Below are positions 1 to 6,693 of a DNA stretch of 23,616 nucleotides, one piece after another. Position 1 is the first letter of the stretch. Every line of letters begins with the position of its first letter. The notes under the pieces are model-generated. The model saw only the letters and a program-made list of their open reading frames with translations. It was not told the DNA's origin and searched no databases. The DNA is from a virus: positions 1-23,616 of IMG/VR virus record IMGVR_UViG_3300050821_010683; one strand, 5' to 3'. The position numbers were made by a program, and so were the translations under genes.

Positions 1-62
1 AACGCGCCGGATTCAAACACGCCACCGACTGCTACGCCAACGACGCTCTCGACAGGAGCTGA
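1..62 (+). CDS. C-terminal end of an upstream gene (partial)
   Basis: Frame 3 is open from the window edge to a TGA at 60-62 and encodes a plausible protein tail ending in ATDCYANDALDRS. The stop lies six bases before the next start, and the AGGAG at 53-57 that serves the next gene sits inside this tail, which is the tight packing used by all the following genes. Only about 19 residues are visible, so no family can be assigned. The other two frames are also open over this short stretch, so the reading rests on composition and context. Confidence 0.4.
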   Translation, partial: RAGFKHATDCYANDALDRS

Positions 63-67
63 TCCCG

Positions 68-502
68 ATGTCCGTCGCCACCCCGATCCGTCTGGACCGC
101 TTCGTGACCGATGCGCCGAGCTTTGCCGACACCGCAGTACCCCGTGCCTTAACGTCCGTGGCCGAGACCCGCGCATGGCTGGGCAAGACCCTGGCTGCCT
201 GGGGCGTTCCCGGCGACACCGGCGAGGACGCAGTACTGCTGGCGTCGGAGATCGTAACCAACGCGATTGTGCACAACGCCGGCGCTGGTGAGACGGCCAT
301 CTCCGCGACCTGGTGGCACGGGCATTTGCGCGTCGCCGTATCCGACCCCGACCTTCTGATCCCGGCCGCCGACGTCGACATCGACGAACACGGACGCGGC
401 CTGATGATCGTGTCGGCGCTGGCTACTCGCTGGGGCGAGACGAAGACCCGTTCGGGGAAGGTCGTCTGGTTTGAACTGGACGCTTGGGACGGTGCGCAAT
501 GA
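68..502 (+). CDS. RsbW/SpoIIAB-like ATP-binding protein (anti-sigma-type HATPase)
   Basis: A 144-residue protein with the single HATPase domain of the RsbW/anti-sigma family, a group strongly expanded in Streptomyces. The N box is visible with E61 and N65 (SEIVTNAIVHN), a VSD segment around D93 stands where the G1 box is expected, and the G2 box is HGRGLMIVSALA (G109-R110-G111-L112). Characterised family members bind ATP and either inhibit a sigma factor or phosphorylate an anti-anti-sigma factor. Here G1 reads DPDL rather than D-x-G/S, so nucleotide binding may be weakened. The ATG at 68 follows AGGAG at 53-57. The stop overlaps the next start as ATGA. No partner sigma factor or antagonist gene lies beside it, so the target would have to be a host protein. 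The family assignment is good; the biological role is inference. Confidence 0.85.
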   Translation: MSVATPIRLDRFVTDAPSFADTAVPRALTSVAETRAWLGKTLAAWGVPGDTGEDAVLLASEIVTNAIVHNAGAGETAISATWWHGHLRVAVSDPDLLIPAADVDIDEHGRGLMIVSALATRWGETKTRSGKVVWFELDAWDGAQ

Positions 503-738
503 CCGAGCAGCCGGCCCCGGTCTCCGTGTACCTGACCGCCACCGGCCGCAGCCACGTCTACGTGTGGCCCGGCGAGGACCGCCCAGACGGCGTGTTCTTC
601 GCAGGATGTCAGGGCTGCGGCTGGGCCGCCGTCCCGGACGTGCGTGACGCCACCGAGGACGCCGCCAACGGCCACGCCCACAACTGTCACTACCTGCCGC
701 GCGAGCAGTGGCCCGAGTTCCTGAACGAGAAGAGGTGA
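499..738 (+). CDS. Small CxxC/His protein, possible zinc-binding
   Basis: A 79-residue protein. I chose the ATG at 499 because it overlaps the preceding TGA (ATGA), which indicates translational coupling; an upstream in-frame start at 484 would lie inside the previous gene. The centre carries CQGCGW followed about 25 residues later by GHAHNCH, a spacing consistent with one small zinc site. There is no membrane segment. Proteins of this shape (short beta strand, CxxC, helix with HxH) occur widely in actinobacterial plasmids and phages without a known role. Function is not assigned. Confidence 0.75.
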   Translation: MTEQPAPVSVYLTATGRSHVYVWPGEDRPDGVFFAGCQGCGWAAVPDVRDATEDAANGHAHNCHYLPREQWPEFLNEKR

Positions 739-743
739 ACGCC

Positions 744-929
744 GTGACAGCCGCAGGCGACGCTTACGACGCCGAACTTCTAGCCGCGCTCCGGGACAAG
801 TTCGACGACGTGGATCCGGTGCTTGCCTCGGTGATCGATGCTGCGTACCAGGTCGGCGACCCTACTCAGGACCTACAGGTCCCGCAAACCGATGCGAACC
901 ACCAGACCTCTCAGGAAGGCACGCCGTGA
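744..929 (+). CDS. Small helical protein of unknown function
   Basis: A 61-residue acidic protein starting at GTG 744, five bases after the previous stop and preceded by an AGAAGAGG purine tract inside the end of the previous gene. A longer version from 708 would overlap the previous gene by 31 bases and is less likely. The N-terminal half (ELLAALRDKFDDVDPVLASV) is an amphipathic helix followed by a DPV turn, a pattern I recognise from small actinobacterial proteins of unknown role. The C-terminal half is polar and probably disordered. The stop overlaps the next GTG start. Confidence 0.65.
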   Translation: MTAAGDAYDAELLAALRDKFDDVDPVLASVIDAAYQVGDPTQDLQVPQTDANHQTSQEGTP

Positions 930-1513
930 TCAACTACAACAGCATCGAAGAAGCCATGGCGGCGCGCCACGCCACCCACAAGGCCCGTGTCGCCGCCGCC
1001 ACCGGACTCGACCACACGCCCGTCCCCGTCGCCGAGGACACCGCCCGCGCCCTCATCGCCGCCACCGGCCACACCCACGACAGCGTCACCATCAGCGGCT
1101 GCGGCGACGGCGACGACACTCTTGTTGCGATCGGCCACCACGACCCCCTGTCGTTCATGGCCGCCGTCCACGGCATCACCGAGGCCCACGACGACCCGCA
1201 CGTGCTGTTCGACAGCCTGTACGGCGAGATCTACAACAGCGAACTCGACTTCGCCGACATGGCCGACTGGGGCACCGAGGACGTGTGGCACGCCCACGTC
1301 GCCGTGATCGAACACGGCCGCTACGACGGCGGCGCCGGAACTGCTGACACGGCCGAGTGTCTGTGCATCACCCACACCTGGGCGATGCGCGAGGTCCCGG
1401 CCGGAACCGACGGCGCGGTTGAGGTCACCATGTACCGGCCCGGCGTCGAGGAGCGCGCCGACTGGCGGTACGCCGACGTGTTCGGGCCGTATCGGGACAG
1501 AGACGAGGTGTAG
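926..1513 (+). CDS. Hypothetical acidic protein
   Basis: A 195-residue soluble protein starting at GTG 926 with a GTGA overlap to the gene before. It is rich in Asp, His and Ala, with no signal peptide or membrane segment. The middle reads as alternating helices and strands, including DPHVLFDSLYGEIYNSELDF. A single Cys pair (ECLC) lies near residue 150. I do not recognise the family. Its codon use is strongly G/C-ending like the genes around it, and the competing ORFs in other frames here have the Arg/Pro/Thr-rich composition of shadow frames. Confidence 0.7.
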   Translation: MINYNSIEEAMAARHATHKARVAAATGLDHTPVPVAEDTARALIAATGHTHDSVTISGCGDGDDTLVAIGHHDPLSFMAAVHGITEAHDDPHVLFDSLYGEIYNSELDFADMADWGTEDVWHAHVAVIEHGRYDGGAGTADTAECLCITHTWAMREVPAGTDGAVEVTMYRPGVEERADWRYADVFGPYRDRDEV

Positions 1514-1518
1514 GCGCT

Positions 1519-1980
1519 GTGAACCCGCTGACCACGCTGCGCGCCGGCTTGACCCAGGCCGAGGTGAACATTGCCGTCCGAATCGACGGCAAGGACACGC
1601 CGCGTATCATCGCCCGACACTGGTGCCACTCCGGACCCCGCGTCCCGTGGGTACTTCTCGGCGCGCTGCCTCTGCTGCCGTTCGCGAACGGCCAGGCCAC
1701 GCCCCTGATCCTGCTGGTGGCGTCCGTGCTGATCGTGTACGTCGGGTCGCGCCTTGCCGACCGCACCCACGAAGTCGGCTGGATTGACCAAGTCCACCCG
1801 TGTCCGCTGTGCCCGACCCAGCAAAACGGTGACGGCGGGCACGGCGGCGGCGGATGGAACGGCGACGACTTCCCGACTGCCCCGCCGCCGATGGACGACT
1901 ACGACGACGACCGGATCCGCGCCATGGCCGGCGACCTTGACGTGCAACTGGCCGCGCTCCTCCAGAAGGTATCCCGATGA
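1519..1980 (+). CDS. Two-helix membrane protein with CPLC motif
   Basis: A 153-residue protein starting at GTG 1519, five bases after the previous stop. Two adjacent hydrophobic stretches (around residues 42-56 and 60-75; WVLLGALPLLPF and LILLVASVLIVYVG) predict a membrane hairpin. They are followed by a CPLC motif, a Gly/His/Asp-rich linker and a short C-terminal helix (MAGDLDVQLAALLQK). The cytoplasmic tail could bind a metal through CPLC and the His/Asp-rich linker. Small membrane proteins are usual companions of Streptomyces transfer genes (Spd proteins), but I cannot place this one in that family. It overlaps the next start by four bases (ATGA). Confidence 0.7.
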   Translation: MNPLTTLRAGLTQAEVNIAVRIDGKDTPRIIARHWCHSGPRVPWVLLGALPLLPFANGQATPLILLVASVLIVYVGSRLADRTHEVGWIDQVHPCPLCPTQQNGDGGHGGGGWNGDDFPTAPPPMDDYDDDRIRAMAGDLDVQLAALLQKVSR

Positions 1981-2405
1981 ATGACAACTTCACCCCCGAA
2001 ACTCTGCGCGAGAAGGCCGAGTTCGTTACCGGCATCATCGGCGCCGACGGCAAGACGACCGATGCCATAGTTCGGCTTGGCGTGCAGATGCGGGCCGGCG
2101 CCGTGAACCAAGCCGACTTCGACGCCGTCCAGGACGCGTTCGATGACGCCGCGGGCCGGCCCCACCGCAAGCACATGCACCTGGCCGCATGGAAGATCAG
2201 CTACTGGTGGCACTGGCATGTCACAAGCCCGATCGTCTACCCACTGCTCGATGTGCCCGCGAAAATCGGCATGGTCGCCCGCAAGGTGTCCGGCCGGAAG
2301 CTGACCTGGATGCGGATCGACACCGAGGGCTATCTCCACATGGAGGAGATGACCTGGTACGAGGCGCGCCGTGTGCGGCGGTCACGGGCGGGCGGGCAGA
2401 AGTGA
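1977..2405 (+). CDS. Hypothetical protein with Trp/Tyr-rich centre
   Basis: A 142-residue protein starting at ATG 1977, overlapping the stop of the gene before. Residues 1-55 form acidic amphipathic helices. The centre has an aromatic run (WKISYWWHWHV) followed by a mildly hydrophobic helix, then a basic C-terminus (RRVRRSRAGGQK). The aromatic segment could be membrane-peripheral, but it is too short and polar for a clear transmembrane call. No family is recognised. It overlaps the next GTG by four bases. Confidence 0.65.
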   Translation: MNDNFTPETLREKAEFVTGIIGADGKTTDAIVRLGVQMRAGAVNQADFDAVQDAFDDAAGRPHRKHMHLAAWKISYWWHWHVTSPIVYPLLDVPAKIGMVARKVSGRKLTWMRIDTEGYLHMEEMTWYEARRVRRSRAGGQK

Positions 2406-2662
2406 ACTTCTTCCGCCGCCTTGAAGCCCCGCCGAACCCACTGCACGAGGCGTACACCGCCGCGACCGGACACAACGTGGAGTACGCGGTCAGCAACTTC
2501 CCGGTCGCGACCGCCGAGCAGTTGGTGCCGGTCGACCTCACCCCGTACCAGCCGTTGTTCGCCGCAATGGCGTTCCACGCCGAAAACCCCGGCGCCCCCG
2601 ACCACGCCGTGCCCGGATTCCCGGCACCAGCCAACCCCCGACACGACGAGGAGACCCCGTGA
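2402..2662 (+). CDS. Small hypothetical protein
   Basis: An 86-residue protein. The GTG at 2402 gives a GTGA overlap with the preceding stop and is preferred over an upstream in-frame ATG at 2189 that would duplicate most of the neighbour's sequence. It is Pro/Ala-rich with one likely helix (LHEAYTAATGHNVEYA) and no Cys, signal or membrane segment. The C-terminus is Pro-rich and probably unstructured. The GTG start of the next gene overlaps its stop. Confidence 0.6.
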   Translation: MNFFRRLEAPPNPLHEAYTAATGHNVEYAVSNFPVATAEQLVPVDLTPYQPLFAAMAFHAENPGAPDHAVPGFPAPANPRHDEETP

Positions 2663-2847
2663 GCAAGTACCGCGACAACCTCACCCCCGAGCAGCAGGCC
2701 GACCTCGACCGGCTCACCGCCCTGCGCGAATCCGGCTACACCGGCCCCGTCAACCAGGACGGCCTGCCCGCCATCGCCGAAAACACCGACCGCGGCCTGT
2801 GGAACCTGATCCAGGCCGCCCGGCAGCACGACAGCGGTCGACGCTAA
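2659..2847 (+). CDS. Small hypothetical helical protein
   Basis: A 62-residue protein starting at GTG 2659, which overlaps the preceding TGA. A GAGGAG Shine-Dalgarno lies about eight bases upstream. The sequence begins with a predicted helix (LTPEQQADLDRLTALRESG), followed by a short polar stretch and a second helix (GLWNLIQAARQ). It is the last gene of the coupled run that began at 68. No function is known. Confidence 0.6.
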   Translation: MSKYRDNLTPEQQADLDRLTALRESGYTGPVNQDGLPAIAENTDRGLWNLIQAARQHDSGRR

Positions 2848-2895
2848 CCCATCAGCTCCCGGCCATACAGGCTGGGCCTACCGAAGGGACCCGAG

Positions 2896-3069
2896 ATGGG
2901 CCTGTTCCGCCACACCCCCGAAGTCCGCACCGCCCAAGCCGCACTCGACACCTACACCGCCGGCCAGATCAAGGCGGGCAACCACGAGATCACTTCTCAG
3001 TACGAGCAGCTCAACCAGAACGTCAACGACGCGCTGAAGGCCGAGAAGAAGGCTAAGAAGCGCGGCTGA
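2896..3069 (+). CDS. Small coiled-coil-like protein (57 aa)
   Basis: A short ORF from ATG 2896 to TGA 3067-3069. It has a good Shine-Dalgarno (GAAGGGA, about 2882-2888) seven bases upstream. The product starts MGLFRHTPEV, continues as a long polar helix (ISSQ/NQN-type heptads: ITSQYEQLNQNVNDALK) and ends in a Lys/Arg tail (KAEKKAKKRG). The size, basic tail and position just upstream of the membrane and transfer genes recall the tiny proteins of Streptomyces plasmid transfer regions. That resemblance is positional only. Confidence 0.6.
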   Translation: MGLFRHTPEVRTAQAALDTYTAGQIKAGNHEITSQYEQLNQNVNDALKAEKKAKKRG

Positions 3070-3079
3070 CCCACAATCT

Positions 3080-3125
3080 CCCGGCCGCCGCAGTAGAAGT
3101 CCCCAAGCTCGCTGCGGCGGCCGGG
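3080..3125 (+). terminator. Strong hairpin between the small-gene run and the transfer operon
   Basis: A perfect 14-bp inverted repeat: 3080-3093 pairs with 3112-3125 across an 18-base loop. It starts 11 bases after the stop of the preceding gene. No T-tract follows, so it fits the U-less hairpin terminators common in actinomycetes, or an mRNA-stabilising or attenuating structure. The next gene has its own Shine-Dalgarno after it (AGAGGAG about 3139-3145). Confidence 0.55.
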
Positions 3126-3155
3126 CCCGCCACATCGAGAGAGGAGACTCCGAAA

Positions 3156-3449
3156 ATGACCACCATCACCGCGGTGCTACTCCTCCTCGGCACCTGCCTT
3201 GCCGGCTTCGGCACCTTCACCTTCCTTGCCTGCGCCACCACCAGCCCCGATCGCGAAACCCTGCGTCTTACCTGGCTCGCCGCCCGCTACGGACGCCGCG
3301 CCGCCACAGCCGGCCTTGCCCTGTGGCTCGCTGCGTGGCCCACCACCGGCGCCATCTTCACCTTGCTGCTCCTCGCCGCCGCCTGCACGGCGACGGCCTC
3401 ACACATCACCCGCGGAGCCCCCGAGCTGATGCGGAGGACCCCGGTATGA
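3156..3449 (+). CDS. Small membrane protein of the transfer operon (Spd-like by position)
   Basis: A 97-residue protein starting at ATG 3156 behind AGAGGAG. Residues 4-26 (ITAVLLLLGTCLAGFGTFTFLA) form a clear transmembrane helix. A basic loop (RLTWLAARYGRRAA) is followed by one long or two short hydrophobic helices (residues about 52-83). The overall pattern is two to three membrane spans with little outside the bilayer. Its stop overlaps the start of the DUF2637 gene (ATGA), so the two are probably made together. Small hydrophobic proteins encoded next to the DNA translocase are the usual spread (Spd) proteins of Streptomyces plasmids; this identity is by context, not by sequence match. Confidence 0.7.
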   Translation: MTTITAVLLLLGTCLAGFGTFTFLACATTSPDRETLRLTWLAARYGRRAATAGLALWLAAWPTTGAIFTLLLLAAACTATASHITRGAPELMRRTPV

Positions 3450-4489
3450 CCGCTTCAGCGAATCTGAACATTGCTGCCGTCACGATAGGAGATAAGGTGG
3501 ACCCGGGCTTGGGGCCAAAGAACCCGACGATCGGGAAGGATCGCCGGGTTGCTTTGCCGCACGCGATCTCAGGAATCAGCGTGGACACGCCCCAAGGTAA
3601 AGCAAAGAAGCGCGACAAGAACAGCGCGCCCGCACCCGCAATCCCCAAAGAAGCGATCCGCGACTCCCGTATTGGCGGGACCGTTGCCCTCTTTTGCGCA
3701 GCTGCCATCTCCGCACAAACCCTGTTCGCTCTCGGACGCCTCATCGGCCTGTCTGCCTGGACCGCGTGGCTGCTGCCCGCTGCCCTTGACGTGTATGCCA
3801 TGACCGCCACCCGGGTCGCGTTCCAGGTGCCGGTCAGCCACGACGCGCGGAACAAGGCGATCTGGAACGCCCGCGTCGCGCTGTTCTTCACGATCTCCAG
3901 CAACTGCCTGTATCACGCCATGCACCTTGCCGCCGGCCACCACCGCTGGACCCCCGCCGACTGGGCACTCGTCGGCGTGTCCGCGCTCCCGCCGATTGTT
4001 GTGGAGCGGCTGCTGCACTTGCAGTCGATCGTGAACACCGGTGGTGCGCCCGTTGCAGTGGAAGCGGAAACCGGAAATTGGAAGCCTTCCACTCCCACTT
4101 CCACTTCCAACGGCGCCGAGCGGCAGCCGGCGCCGGAAGCATCCGCATCCGCTACCGCTTCCAAACCGCTTCCGAAAGCCGCCCCGAATGGAAGCCCTGC
4201 CGTCTCCAGCCGAACCCGACCGGCCGCATCCACTGCAAGCCGGCATGCCGCATCCGGGCCGATCCCCATCCAGCGTGCTGCCCGGCTCGAAGTCGTCCGC
4301 GACTGGATCGCCAATACCGGCGGCGACAAGGAAGCCGTGCCGCTGAAGGAGATCCAAGAACGCTTCGGCGTGTCCCAGGCGACCGCTTCCCGCATGCGCG
4401 CCGAGGCCGCAGAACTGCCTTCAAAGCCTGCGTCGCAGTCCGAACAGGGCGCCGACGAGGAGCCTGAACGAGCGCTGGAGGCTGTCTGA
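3446..4489 (+). CDS. DUF2637/SpdB-like membrane protein with C-terminal HTH
   Basis: A 347-residue protein. I chose ATG 3446 (overlap with the preceding stop); the frame is open further upstream but would run through the neighbour gene. Residues 1-75 are polar. About 77-192 contain four hydrophobic helices with LLPAALDVYAMTATR in the second, the arrangement and conserved Asp of DUF2637 proteins found in Streptomyces transfer regions. A long Ser/Pro/Ala linker (about 195-280) follows, and residues about 300-320 (IQERFGVSQATASRMRAEA) form a helix-turn-helix. Known SpdB-type proteins help plasmid spread between mycelial compartments and interact with the TraB pump. The HTH could bind element DNA at the membrane. 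The linker-coding DNA carries a cluster of GCTTCC-type hexamers. The stop and the next start overlap as TGATG. Confidence 0.8.
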   Translation: MTASANLNIAAVTIGDKVDPGLGPKNPTIGKDRRVALPHAISGISVDTPQGKAKKRDKNSAPAPAIPKEAIRDSRIGGTVALFCAAAISAQTLFALGRLIGLSAWTAWLLPAALDVYAMTATRVAFQVPVSHDARNKAIWNARVALFFTISSNCLYHAMHLAAGHHRWTPADWALVGVSALPPIVVERLLHLQSIVNTGGAPVAVEAETGNWKPSTPTSTSNGAERQPAPEASASATASKPLPKAAPNGSPAVSSRTRPAASTASRHAASGPIPIQRAARLEVVRDWIANTGGDKEAVPLKEIQERFGVSQATASRMRAEAAELPSKPASQSEQGADEEPERALEAV

Positions 4490-5192
4490 TGACGCGACAC
4501 GACGCGGAGATCTTCGACGAAGTCACCGAAGATTTTCGGTGGAGCAGCGGCCACGAGGTGAGTCGCGTCATTCCTGGATCTGCCCCCCAAAGGGCTGACG
4601 CAGATGACTTGACCTGGCCTTCTGCCGTCTACCCGGGCCCCGGCGTGGGCTACGACACGCTAAGCCAACACGGTCAGCTCACCTTGAACGCACTCCTGGC
4701 CCCCGACCTGCCCCGGCCCATGAACGCCGCCTGGACCAAGTGGCCCGGGTGGCAGTACGTATGGCCCGGTGCCCTCACTCTCGGCTGGTCCGGACTTGGA
4801 TTCTGGGCTCACAGCGAGCCGCTGCACCCGCTGTTCGCCGCCGGTTTTGGGCTGACTGGCACAGCTCTGATGGCGCTCGGCGCGCTCGGCATCGCTGCGA
4901 GTAACACGGGGAAGCGGGACGCGGAAGACCATCCGGCCGACACCGCCGGAACCCGCTCCCTCCTCGGTCTCGGCGGCGCCGCATGGGCCGGGGCTTCCGC
5001 TTCCGGCGCCGGCTTCTCCGGTATCGGATGCATGCTCGCTTTCGGGAGCCTTGGTGCTGCATACCTCGCCGCAAGCGGATGGAAGCATCTGCGGCGTCAC
5101 AACGCCATCCGCGCCGTCATCGACTACGCATCCGCTTCCAACCCCGGCCCGCTTCCATCCGGCGGCCTTCCGTTTCCATCCTTCGCGCTTCC
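4059..5192 (+). repeat. Cluster of GCTTCC/GGAAGC hexamers in both orientations
   Basis: Fourteen copies start at about 4060, 4080, 4135, 4157, 4168, 4190, 4330, 4385, 4993, 4999, 5081, 5134, 5151 and 5187. Half extend to GCTTCCA/TGGAAGC. GCTTCCATCC at 5151-5160 has an exact reverse complement at 5077-5086. A rough estimate from base composition is about one copy per 1.1 kb counting both strands; the rest of the window holds only scattered copies. The copies fall mainly in DNA encoding low-complexity linkers of the DUF2637 protein and the translocase. This is consistent with DNA-level binding sites, for example for the translocase or the HTH protein. Confidence 0.5.
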
Positions 5193-6693
5193 GGAAAACC
5201 GGCTGCCGCCCAACCCGTATGAGCACCGGCTGTCCCAGGCGCTGTCCGCGATGAAGATCGAGGGAGTTTGGTTCGGATCGCCGATGAAGGTTGCCGAGGA
5301 CACATGGCGGCTGCCATTCGAGCTGCCGTCCGGCGCGAACTTGTCCCCAGAGAAGTTGGCGACGAAGGCTGAGGTCATCAAGAGCAACGCCAAGGCACGG
5401 CGCATCGAGGTCGAGCCCACCTACGGTGCCCGCGGCACCATCACCGTCTACGACGGCCCGGACCGCACCCACGAGGACTACCCGTGGGACGGCGTCATGG
5501 CCACCACCGTGGAGAAGCCGTTCTTTTCCGCTATTGACGACGCCGGCCGCGATACGAGAACTGACTTCCGTGAGCACAAGCTCATCACCGGGCGTACTCG
5601 AATGGGCAAGTCGGCCTACCTGAAGTACCTGATTGTGAAAACCCTGGAATGCCCCATCGTTCGTATCGGGATCGACTGCAAGGATGGCGCCCCCGGTCTG
5701 GGAATGTTCGAGCCGGTGCTGTACCGGCTCGCGAACGACCCGATGGACGGGTTGCGCATTCAGTATGGCGTCAAGGCGATTGCCGCCGGCCGTGGTCGGC
5801 GAATGCGTGAGCGCGGCATCGACGAGTGGGACCTGACCGAAGGCCCGCGCATCATTGTGATCATCGATGAGCTGGCCGAGTTGACGTTGCGCTACCCGAA
5901 GTACGCGCCGCCGATCCTGAAGTCGAACCTGGCCCTGGTTGCCGCGTCGAAGATCACGTATGTGGTGGCGACACAGACGCCGTCCGGGCCGGTTTTCGGC
6001 CCCAATACCGACGCCCGTCACCAGTTCGGCGAGCACACCGCGTTCCGCGGCGAAAAGGAGGTCAGTCGCATGCAGTTCGGTGCCACTGCCGAGAGGGACG
6101 GCTTCTGTGTGGACCAGATCGACGGCGTCGGGAAGTTCCTGGTGAAGTCGCTGGCCTATCCGCGGCCCTACACGCGCAAAGCCCCGTTCGTGCACCGCGA
6201 CACCGCGGTGGAGTACGTGGAGCGCTACGCCGGCCGGGTAGAGGAGTTGGACTCGATGGCCGCCGAGGACTTCGAGGCGGGAATGGTGGCCTTCGACGAA
6301 GCGCTGGCCGCCGGCCAGGACCCGCTGGAAATGTTCGAGCCGCCGCCCGCGGGCGGCGGAGGCGGACGCCGTACCGATTCAGTTGTTGACTCGGCGCAGG
6401 CGGAGGAGCGCCGCCGAGGTTTTCGGCTGATCACGAACTATCCGGGCACGGACGAGGTGATCGAGCTGAAGCACCTGGCGCTGTGGAACCTGCTCGGCGA
6501 ATACGGCAGCGACGGAACCACAGCTATGGAACTGGCTGCCAAGCAGCTCGATGGCTTTACCTCCGAGTCGAATGTGCGCAAGCAACTGCGCGCCTGGGAC
6601 GCCCGCGGGTTCATTACGTCGGTGAAGGACGGCCGCGCCGAACGGTGGTGGCGTATCGACGTCGTTGACGAGCCGACCCGAAAGGACGCTTGA
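4489..6693 (+). CDS. FtsK/SpoIIIE/TraB-type DNA translocase with membrane segments
   Basis: A 734-residue ATPase. The N-terminal third has hydrophobic segments at about 85-110, 112-139 and 155-198, anchoring it in the membrane. The motor domain carries Walker A GRTRMGKS (368-375, K374), Walker B IIVIIDELAEL (D460-E461) and an ATQTPSG segment (494-500) after the sensor strand, as in FtsK/SpoIIIE and the Streptomyces Tra proteins. The C-terminal about 90 residues (LALWNLLGEYG to ERWWRIDVV) look like a winged helix, the position of the DNA-reading gamma domain. In Streptomyces plasmids a single such hexameric pump moves double-stranded DNA between mycelia. It starts one base into the previous stop, so it is coupled to the DUF2637 gene. 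A chromosome-type FtsK is excluded by size and neighbours. That it acts in conjugation rather than virion packaging is inferred; a separate large terminase is present at 16114. Confidence 0.88.
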   Translation: MTRHDAEIFDEVTEDFRWSSGHEVSRVIPGSAPQRADADDLTWPSAVYPGPGVGYDTLSQHGQLTLNALLAPDLPRPMNAAWTKWPGWQYVWPGALTLGWSGLGFWAHSEPLHPLFAAGFGLTGTALMALGALGIAASNTGKRDAEDHPADTAGTRSLLGLGGAAWAGASASGAGFSGIGCMLAFGSLGAAYLAASGWKHLRRHNAIRAVIDYASASNPGPLPSGGLPFPSFALPENRLPPNPYEHRLSQALSAMKIEGVWFGSPMKVAEDTWRLPFELPSGANLSPEKLATKAEVIKSNAKARRIEVEPTYGARGTITVYDGPDRTHEDYPWDGVMATTVEKPFFSAIDDAGRDTRTDFREHKLITGRTRMGKSAYLKYLIVKTLECPIVRIGIDCKDGAPGLGMFEPVLYRLANDPMDGLRIQYGVKAIAAGRGRRMRERGIDEWDLTEGPRIIVIIDELAELTLRYPKYAPPILKSNLALVAASKITYVVATQTPSGPVFGPNTDARHQFGEHTAFRGEKEVSRMQFGATAERDGFCVDQIDGVGKFLVKSLAYPRPYTRKAPFVHRDTAVEYVERYAGRVEELDSMAAEDFEAGMVAFDEALAAGQDPLEMFEPPPAGGGGGRRTDSVVDSAQAEERRRGFRLITNYPGTDEVIELKHLALWNLLGEYGSDGTTAMELAAKQLDGFTSESNVRKQLRAWDARGFITSVKDGRAERWWRIDVVDEPTRKDA

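Noticed and set aside
838-1347. 169-codon Arg/Pro/His-rich + strand frame
   Set aside because: It is an out-of-frame reading of the 926-1513 gene, nearly half Arg, with no plausible fold.
4660-6195. 511-codon open frame on the minus strand opposite the translocase
   Set aside because: It is an antisense shadow caused by the high G/C third positions. The + strand gene has clear Walker A and B motifs, and the antisense product has no recognisable domain.
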